This document shows, in pieces, positions 32,932-64,000 of a DNA stretch of 64,000 nucleotides. A model generated the notes under the pieces. That model was not told the origin of the DNA, searched no databases, and saw only the letters and a program-made list of their open reading frames with translations. Made by a program: the position numbers and the translations under genes. Position 1 is the stretch's first letter; every line of letters begins with the position of its first letter. The DNA comes from Pelecanus crispus (lineage: Eukaryota; Chordata; Aves; Pelecaniformes; Pelecanidae), in NCBI RefSeq assembly GCF_030463565.1, contig NC_134643.1, positions 76,939,721 to 77,003,720 of the forward strand. Direction: 5' to 3'.

Positions 32932-32956
32932 GGGCGGGGGGGGGGGGGGGGGGGGG
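32932..32956. repeat. Poly(G) tract
   Basis: GGGGGCGGGG followed by about 17 G, also in the KRAS 3' UTR and about 350 bp from the previous run. Confidence 0.8.
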
Positions 32957-33974
32957 TTGAAAAAAAAGAACTGTTTACTTTGCTATACAATTTAGGATTC
33001 ATTCTGATCTAATTCTTATGGTAATTTCTGGATCCATGTATGAATTAACCTAAGAATTTGAATCAACTTATCTGTTAAGGCTTTCTAGTATTTCCTAGAG
33101 ACACTAAGGGTGAAATCCTGTACCTATGGAACAAAGCTACTTAAAGATTTGCCACTGAGGGTCAGGAAAGCTAGGATTTCACCTTGGTCTTCAGACACAA
33201 AAAGTTAGTGAAAGTCTTAAAGCAATGCATTAACAATAGCAAATCAACCTAATTAGAACTTTTACTTTTTCCATTGCCAGATGTGCATTGTTGTCTTTTT
33301 TTAATTTTTCTTTTTTTTATAGAAAAAATAGAGTATTTAAGGAGTGACCGTGACAAATTGTGGTGAAAATTTTTTTTTGTGAAAGTTTTATCTTTACATT
33401 CATTAAAGTTGATCTGAAATGCTACAAGACTAGATGCCTAGAAGCAAAATCTACAGGAAGACTATAAAGGCTTCTGGTCTCTCTATATTGCAGTCAGTCT
33501 AAAATAAAAGAAAGGCTGAAATGAAAGTCTCTTTCGCTAACTAGTCCTTTTTCCCAACCAGATTTAAAAAACAAAAAATTAAAGGGGGTGTTAGAATGTG
33601 TAGAGCATCATTTCATTGTTTGGTTTGCACACAGAATAGAAGTTCACAATCAGTAAGAAAAATAGGAAGTTAGCAATTGTGCATGCACCAAAGAGTCCTA
33701 AGACAGTTCTCAGGTTTGTGTGTGTGGTTTTTTTTGTTTGTTTTTTTTTTTTGTTTTTGTTTTTCACAGGCATTGCTAGTTCAAGAACCAACAGTCAAAG
33801 AATACTGGCACTTTAAGAGGAATGAAGTTTCCACTGTCATTTAAAACAAGCATTCAGGTAAAGCTAACAGGATCATGAAGCAGAAAGTAAAGTAATGCTA
33901 AAACAAATGCTAATAATTTAGTGTAATGTACAAAAATTACTTAAGTACTTCTTAAGAATAAGGATAAATTGTAT

Positions 33975-57436
<23,462 letters not shown>

Positions 57437-58579
57437 CTGATGACAAAGAAACCAACGTTAAGCAGAAATAGTCAGAGCCCGAGCAACGAGGATGCTGTTG
57501 GTGCGTTTTCATTCAGTATCAGGTTCCTTTACTATTACCGGAAAGCAACTCCCTCCCGCAAAGACAAGACAAAAAGCTAAGAGGGAACAATTTTATGGGA
57601 AACGCAGCGCGGGCACTAAGCCGAAAGGCACAGGTTACAGGGCGAGGGGGGGGGGGGGGGGGCGGAAAAAAGCAAGGATACGCTAAATTCTGAAAAAGGT
57701 CAACGAGTATTTCTTGCGGGGCAGAGATTTTGTTCTCCGCTGCTTTCTCCCAAAGCCCCCCGGCGACTCTGCGAGACCTCTGGGATTTTTACGAAAGCCG
57801 GGCCGAACCGAGCGCCCCTCAGGTCGAGCCACAAACCCGGGGACCCGCCTCCCGCAAAGGGCTGTGACCGGACAGGCTCGGGTGCGAGCACTGCTTCGCC
57901 TCCCCAGTCGTTTTTTTTTAAGCCCGGGCGAGCCCCGCCGCGGGAGCCCCCCGCCTCCCCCGGGGCTCGGGGTGCCGCTGCCCGCCCCGCCCCGGCTCCC
58001 CTCCGCCAGCAGTCAGCGACGCGGCCGGGCCGCCGAAACTTTCCGGCCCGGCGCCTCGGCCCCGCGCACGGGGGTTTTAAAGATTTGGGAGGAGGAGGAG
58101 GAGGAGAAAAAAAGATTAAGGGGAAAAAAAAAAAAAAAAAAAAAAAGAGGGAAAGGGGAGGGGTGGGGGGGTTGACTCGGCATAAGCCGCCGGGTGCCGG
58201 GCTCCCGGAGGGCGTTGGCCACCTGTCCCGCCGCCCCCTCCCGCCGAGCCACCGCCCGCGCCGCGGGGAAGGACGGCGGAGGGGCAGGCGAAGGCTGCTC
58301 CGGGGGATGCCGGCGGAGGGGGAGCGGGGCAGGGCGCAGCCCCGCGGGCGGCAGCGGGACAGGCGCCGGGAGGCGGCCCCCGCCCCGTTGCCGGCGTTTC
58401 TGCCCCTCCGCGGGGCGACGCCGAGAGGAGGAAGGGGGACGGGGCGGGGGGGGAGGGGGGGGGTGCCGGGCTCCGGGAAGCCGCACCGCTTCCCGCTGCC
58501 CCACCTCGAAGGGAAAGAGGGGTAAGCAAGCAAGCGCGGCGGCTCGTCCCGGTTCAGCGCCGTAGGGATAGGCGGATAC
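57437..58579 (-). other. KRAS: KRAS first intron, GC-rich
   Basis: About 1.1 kb between the non-coding first exon and the ATG exon. It holds an 18-base G run (57645-57662), purine-rich GGA repeats and a 25-base A tract near 58122-58146, and G-rich clusters near 58440-58465. The long open frames on both strands here are GC artefacts. Confidence 0.6.
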
Positions 58580-58740
58580 CTGCCTGGCGCTGCAGCGGGC
58601 CGCGGGAGCACGCCGGCGCCTCCCTTCGCCCGCCCCGCCGCGGCGGTGGCTCCGCGTCCCTTTCCGTCCCGGTCTGAAATGGCGGGGGACGGGGAGGGCT
58701 GGGGTTGGAGCTGCCGAGGGAGCCGAGCGCCGAGAGGGTG
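58580..58740 (-). other. KRAS: KRAS non-coding first exon (approximate 5' end)
   Basis: On the minus strand GCGCCAGGCAG|GTATCC gives a donor at 58579/58580. Just upstream CCCGCCATTTCAGACCGGGA (58687-58668) closely resembles the mammalian KRAS exon 1 leader. The transcription start is not visible, so the upper limit is nominal. Confidence 0.6.
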
Positions 58741-58772
58741 GATGGGTGGATGGATGGATGGACGGCCGCGAT
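58739..58772. repeat. GGAT tetranucleotide microsatellite
   Basis: GTGGATGGGTGGATGGATGG ATGGACGG: five to six imperfect GGAT units just upstream of the KRAS first exon. Confidence 0.85.
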
Positions 58773-58816
58773 CGATGCGCTCCGCGCTCCCCCGCCCCTT
58801 GCGGCAGCGCCGGCCC

Positions 58817-58856
58817 CTCCCTCCTCTTCCTCCTCCTCCTCCTCCTCCCCCTCCTC
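58817..58856. repeat. CCT/TCC trinucleotide tract
   Basis: About 40 bp of near-pure CCT repeats (GGA on the KRAS sense strand), running into the left arm of the palindrome. Confidence 0.85.
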
Positions 58857-58919
58857 CCGCCGCGCCGCCTCAACCGCCCGCGGCCGCGGGCGGTTGAGGC
58901 GGCGCGGCGGGAGGAGGGG
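58848..58919. repeat. Perfect 72-bp zero-spacer palindrome
   Basis: Arms 58848-58883 and 58884-58919 are exact reverse complements with no spacer; the centre is CCCGCGG|CCGCGGG. The next pair out (58847 C, 58920 T) fails to match. Peptides read on the two strands here are therefore identical. Confidence 0.95.
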
Positions 58920-59220
58920 TGGGGGCCGGCCGTTGCGGGCACCGAGGCCTCGGAGGCGGCGTTTTGTGAGGGGAAAGCCCGGCCGGGAAGTGTGGCGCTG
59001 GAGGGTGGCGAAGGGAAATAAGTACAATTCCAGCGTTTCTTCCTCGCCATTTCCCCCTCCCTCATCGCCGACGGGGACGCGGGGCGCACGGCTCCCGGGA
59101 GCGGGGGATTGAGGGCAAGAGGCCGAAGTGCCGCCCTCGGGCTTCCCGCCGGTTCGTCCTGAGGGGAGCGCGTTGGCTGCCCGGCCCCGGGCGGGCGTAA
59201 GACGGTGTCCGGCTAAACAT

Positions 59221-62200
59221 AAAAAGCGTTTTTATCCGTAGCCGATCACGAAAATGTCAGCAGAGGCCTTGCGGGACTGCTGCGAAACTTAGGCACCCCT
59301 TAAAGTTGGTCGGCTTTCGCTCCTTTCGAAATAAAATGCAAGGCTGTATTATAGCTACCGGGATGTCCTGTATAAAAGTTAATCAACGCAAGGGGTTTTT
59401 TTAGCAGCAAGTTAACAATTGCACAGTGAAGCCTGTTTACTTATTAAAAGGCCAAAACCATAATTCCCTGTAATTGAAAGGCTCTAATGCGTAGATGAAT
59501 ATACTATAATGTCATTTACAGGCCTGCGTTACATCCCAAGCGGTAAGATTTTTTTGAAATGCGTCACCAGGTCTCAGACAAAGGTAGTGAACCTTATTCC
59601 CAATGAAGCTTATTCCGAGGGCAACTCCAGCGATGTCGACTGGCTCACACAAGGGATTAATTTGCCCAGTTTTGCTTTCCCTCTTTAAATTGCAAGGTCA
59701 AAAATAAATACCTTGTGTCTACACATCTGGTGTTCAAGCGCTTTAATTTAAGAGGCTGGAGCTTTGTTCTCTGCGACCGCGTGTGACAACTTCCAGCTCC
59801 TTTCATTCTTGGTGTGCATCTAAGAGGCTCTGCTGTTGGGCCATACCCAGCTGAGCATCGAAGGCATTAACCCTCTGGGACTATGCCGTCTACTTTAGAA
59901 AGTGTGTTCCTGTGATTAATTCACGTTAAGTAAGCCAAAGCCCCTGTGGTGGTGTTCAGCGCTACTCCCTGATGCTAAGGTGTTAAGACTCGGGTGGAAA
60001 ACAAACGCACCTTTGAGCTGTTGTGTGAAACGCGGTGTCCCTTCAGGCAGAGACTGCAAAAGATCAACGAGCTTTGTATTCTTGAAACGAGTCTTTTCTG
60101 TCACTGAAATAAGTGACAAAAGTCCGACGGACTCTTATGGGAGCTTCTGTAAGGATACTCGTATGCAGTGGGGGGGTACATATTGTCATGAACTGTGGAG
60201 AAAATGAAATTGGGAAACTGCATGATCCCCATTTCTCCTCTCCCAGTGATTTAGGTGTTAGTAACCCGGTCATTTTTGTGTTAAATGCTCTTCTTAGATT
60301 GTTTCCCAACAGCCTTGATAAAAAAGACTCGCAAAAATACATATGACGGTGTAACATGAAATCATCTCGCAAATTAGAGCGAAAACTGAGTGATTCAGTT
60401 TGCTTATTAAGTAGGCTACCTCACATGAGCAGATGTAAAAACCAAAAGACAGACCTGCTTTCAAAGAACAAGTAGCCTGGTGGTAAAACCACAAGCTTGG
60501 GATGTGGGAAACCCACATTCCCATCTGTGGTGTGAAAGAGGCGAAGAAAGGATTTGAATGCAGATGTTCAGTAACTGAGGTAAACGCCCTGATCAGCAAT
60601 TTTAGGATAGCCGGATCTCACGTTTGTATTTTGCCCCCTTAGGAAAACTATTTGAGTGTTGCGGTTCTTCCTAATGCAGTGGGAAAATGCCTGCCTAACA
60701 GGAAAACTTGCCCAGTTCTGCACATAATGCTGGTGTTCCACAAACAGCTTGGATGGTTTGTTCTCATCTACAGGGCTTTATATGGGGAGACGCTGCTCAT
60801 CTGCAAACCCACAGAGTCACAGCTGGGATCAGAAGAGTATCCGGAGAGCAGCTGCCTTTGGTAGAACCTCTGTTGTGGAAACTTCAGGTCCTGATGACAG
60901 CTTGAATTGTCATATCTCCATACAATCTCAATGAAATGTGCAATCATTTTGCATATTGTTAGGAGGGAAAATGAATTGTTAGGATTCTGGAAAAAGCAGA
61001 ATGCAAAGCTTGATTTTTTTTTTTTTTTAGTGCACAGATTTGTTTATAAATGTCTAATATGAAATTGCTGTTTGCTTTAATTAAATTTCATTTAGAAATA
61101 GCTTCTCAGGCTTACGTGTGAAGTGGTTTGAAAACAAGCTCAAATAAATGAGCTGATCAAAAATATCAAGTGTCGACCCATACACTGCATTGATACGAAA
61201 GCTGGTGAAAAGTCAGCACAGGTGATGCAAAACCTCCCAGACTTTGCAGAAGTGCTGTCTATGAGTTACCGACTTCATTTTGGTGATTGTTTCTTTGGTG
61301 CAATTTGCACAGAGAATTCTGAACGCAGGCAAAGAAGATGCACGCTCTCAAATCCCAAAACACTTCGGTGTGCTAGAGCTAAATACTTTTGTTAAGTTAA
61401 AGCATATTCATCAATTCAAAGGCTTCTTCACATTTTCATTAAAATTTTCCAGTCCCAGTCTTCTGCATCCTCTGTGGATATGGATCTTAGAGGGCAAATC
61501 ACCAGTCATGGCTCCTTACTCCAACAAGATGCTTCCCTTATGATATCAAGGACTAGGCCAAGTATAATCCCATCAGCCACATATTTACGCCACTCAGATT
61601 TGCCCAATCCTAAACATTATACAATAAACTCAGTGACATTTTAACTTTGAGAATATATGAGCTTTCACTACGCGTCAGCGGTTGCGAGGTGGGGGGGGGG
61701 AGGAAATGTAAAATACAGCTCCAGCCTCAAGATAAATAGTAAGCCTTCTCTGTTAACAGAGAGTGTCAGACAAGCTGAGACAAGAGTTAATTTTCCTGTG
61801 GCTTTTCCTGGCATTGAACTCTATGCAAAGCAGATGCAAAGCCAATGTAGAGTTACTACAGGAAGATAAGTGGGTTTGTGCAACTTCAAGTTTGCCTGCC
61901 GTGAATTAGGAATATTAGTAAAGAGAATTTTTCTGTCACACATAGATAGGCCAAGGATCCCTGGCTGGTACGGCCGGTAGTGATGCATACATTGTCAGAT
62001 AACCAGCAATATAGATTCAGTCCTGGCCACGCATAAGCACACTTCAGTTATACTTCAGCTGGTTTAGCCAGAGGCCACAATACTGCCGTTGACGGTGGTG
62101 TCATGCTTTTAGGCCACCATTATGGCACTTTGTGCAAGGACAGACACTACCTGATCAGCCTGCACAAGTGAAGTGTTTACATGACAAAGTTTTTGAAGAC

Positions 62201-64000
62201 ATTTGACCTGCCTGTGTGCGTTCATATGGGCTGTGTGTTTTGTTTTATGCAGGCACGCTACTTTGCTCTCGTGGAAGATTCCATGTGTCACCCGGAAGCA
62301 GCGTTTGAGACATTCCTGTCCTTTGGGATATATCAGCCTTCAGTTTTTACCTTTTCCTCTTCTCCTCCCAGGAAAATTAAGACTTCTAGGGAAGTCCTGC
62401 CAACTTCATTATGCTGCGCTATCGTCATTAAGACCACCTACAGAAGATTTTTCTTTTTAAGTCCTATCTAGAGCAGTGCAAAGGCCCTTACAAATTTTTG
62501 TCTGCTGACGCAGCAGGATACAATTATATTCCCCAAGACTTTTAACTCACTAACTCTGCTCAAGACAGGATCTACAAGACATATATAGGACAGCAAACAG
62601 TGAACTTAGATATATAAATATTTACAACCATAGATAAATATCTATATATACACAATTTTAAATATGTGAGTTTATATTAAAATAAAGGCTATAGTTCTCA
62701 TGGGGTGTTAATTTTTGTGCCCTATCAAATTTCCTGTAGTGGTATGGACCTCCTAGTAATTTTACATGTATAGATGGAAGTTTGACATAGATGAACTCAC
62801 ACGGTATATCATAAGCACAGGACTCACAATGAATGTGAACATGTTTTGCTTTGACACTGCAAATCCTTTTCAAATTATCTGATGGACTCCAAGAAATCTA
62901 CAAACTCTAAACCAAAATTACCTTTCAAATGCTCAGCTATATAAAGCACAAGTCCAGGTTCTGCCCCTTTGGCTTCAGTGGCAGCTAGGTTGTCCGCTAC
63001 CCACTTTAAACACAAGAATAGCGCAAGGTCTTGCAACCCTTCCTTCTTTTTTATATGTAGGCGCTAAGGAAATATGGTTAATGTATTTTTCTGCAATAAC
63101 ATTAGACTTGGCTTGAAAGTAACGTGCTAAGATACAGATTACTGGTATTTGCAAATGCTTTGACTTTTGGTTTAATTCAGCTGTCTCTGACTTTTTGAAT
63201 ATAGTTCCCTGTTAAAAATGGGGTGGGGAGAGAGGAACAGTTCAACTGTGAACTATTCTTTAGAAAACTGGATGCTTTTGCCATGCCACTAATGTCATCT
63301 GGCATTAATTAACATAGCATCTCTCTAATTATTTTGTCAGCATACAGCCACTAAATTAAAATACAAAGAGAATTGTTAAAATTTCCCAATTTAACTTTGG
63401 TATTCCTTTTAAAGCATAATTTTTCAAGTTTTGTGTATATAGGAAATCATCCAAAGCCCACTGAATTTAATGGGCTTCATTCCGATTAGGCCCAGAAATG
63501 TTCGGAAAAATCAGTGGGGTATCCAAATTGCCTCTCTAAACCAAGTGATTAGATGCCTCATTTCCATTATTGGCACCCGCAGCTCAGCACCCAAAACTAA
63601 CTGAGTATGCAACGCTGCAGATCTAACGGGTCTCTCAAGGGACTGAAGACCACCTCATGGGGAGAAAAAGAGCTTTAGACACACTGGAAGATCACCATGC
63701 CGCTGCACCCATGCCTTTAGGGCGCCAAAAAGAAACACTAGGAAGAAGGACTCAGGGAAGTGGATCTCTCCTACTTGAGACAGCGTGGAAGAGCAGTGGG
63801 GGAGGCTCCACGCCACACACTTGCAGTGTGACTGGGTCGGTCGCAGCAAAACATAGCCCTGAGGCATGCCAGACATCTGCTCCTCAAGTGGAACCTGCAG
63901 GAGGTGAACAGGGAATGCCAGCCCTGGCATGACCCACTTCTCACAAGCAGCTCCCACCTCTCTCCTGCCTGTTTTCCCATCCTCGTGAGTCGGTGTGTTC
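59221..64000. other. Intergenic DNA upstream of KRAS
   Basis: About 4.8 kb, AT-rich. It holds the SINE-like fragment at 60470-60612 and, near 63455-63500, an old-repeat-looking near-palindrome (GCCCACTGAATTTAATGGGC). All open frames are short and without family resemblance or splice pairs. No gene is supported. Confidence 0.6.
60470..60612 (+). mobile_element. Possible ancient tRNA-derived SINE fragment
   Basis: TAGCCTGGTGGTAAAACCAC resembles a Pol III A-box segment and is followed by GCTTGGGATGTGGGAAACCC. GGATTTGAATGCAGATG and a TGAGGTAAACGCCCTGATCA end give the general look of old amniote tRNA-SINEs (a GTGGTTA..., GATTTGAA... pattern). Strongly decayed; I cannot name the family. Confidence 0.35.

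Larger units (their letters stand above)
30460..33974 (-). other. KRAS: KRAS long 3' UTR
   Basis: About 3.5 kb of AT-rich sequence without a gene or an identifiable transposon follows the 4B stop. Minus-strand AATAAA at 30477-30482 is the likely distal signal; TTTATT also occurs upstream (near 30593), so shorter 3' UTRs are possible. Two long G runs (32567-32584, about 32936-32956; C runs in the transcript) and a T-rich stretch at 33721-33765 stand out. The distal end is inferred from signals and from the known multi-kilobase KRAS 3' UTR. Confidence 0.6.
57640..59220. promoter_or_regulatory. KRAS: KRAS CpG island / promoter
   Basis: About 1.6 kb of very GC- and CpG-rich DNA covering the KRAS first exon, first intron and upstream region, with purine-rich G clusters of the kind that form G-quadruplexes in mammalian KRAS promoters. 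It ends sharply in AT-rich DNA near 59.2 kb. Confidence 0.8.

Noticed and set aside
33721-33785. Plus-strand acceptor-like T tract plus CACAG in the KRAS 3' UTR
   Set aside because: Looks like a 3' splice site on the plus strand, but no open coding exon follows and the transcribed strand here is minus.
57700-59089. Long open frames (303 and 358 codons, and several of 120-157) on both strands in the KRAS CpG island
   Set aside because: Pro/Arg/Gly/Ala-rich translations caused by GC-rich DNA with few stops, interrupted by poly-Phe/poly-Lys from homopolymers. No conserved motif, and the palindrome makes identical peptides on both strands.

Overview
This is vertebrate nuclear DNA, almost certainly from a bird. 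All protein-coding content is split by GT-AG introns, and the interspersed repeats are dominated by CR1 LINE fragments with the avian 3' end (a TTTAGGTTGGAAAAGACC-like core and ATTCTATG-type termini). The genes and their order match a block conserved in birds and mammals: IRAG2 (LRMP/JAW1), DNAI7 (CASC1), ETFRF1 (LYRM5), KRAS. I read exons directly, joining them by splice sites and reading phase; every DNAI7, ETFRF1 and KRAS junction below keeps frame.

Layout. (1) 1-1375, + strand: the last two coding exons of IRAG2, giving the tail-anchor and lumenal C-terminus. (2) 1435-27145, - strand: all of DNAI7 in 16 exons (predicted 720 aa), convergent with IRAG2; the poly(A) signals of the two genes interleave within about 150 bp. 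(3) 26.9-27.5 kb: a CpG-rich bidirectional promoter between DNAI7 and ETFRF1, with an RFX X-box 11 bases upstream of the DNAI7 ATG. (4) 28221-28650, + strand: ETFRF1, 86 aa in two coding exons with a 99-bp intron. (5) 28.65-30.46 kb: short intergenic segment with a CR1 scrap and an unrecognised - strand coding-like exon. (6) 30.46-58.75 kb, - strand: KRAS with a 3.5 kb 3' UTR, both alternative last coding exons (4B and 4A), the three shared coding exons and a GC-rich non-coding first exon in a CpG island. (7) 59.1-64 kb: upstream intergenic DNA with an old SINE-like fragment and no gene that I can support.

The neighbours do unrelated jobs: ER calcium signalling (IRAG2), axonemal dynein assembly in motile cilia (DNAI7), mitochondrial flavoprotein regulation (ETFRF1) and growth signalling (KRAS). 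The cluster is therefore conserved synteny, not an operon-like system. I found no CRISPR array, prokaryote-like defence system or complete retrovirus.

Most worth a second look: a perfect 72-bp zero-spacer palindrome in the KRAS CpG island; a 22-bp tandem duplication that copies the KRAS4A stop codon and its splice donor; an in-frame candidate alternative terminal exon of IRAG2 inside DNAI7; a 60-codon - strand exon-like ORF just beyond ETFRF1; and a CR1 tail nested inside another CR1.
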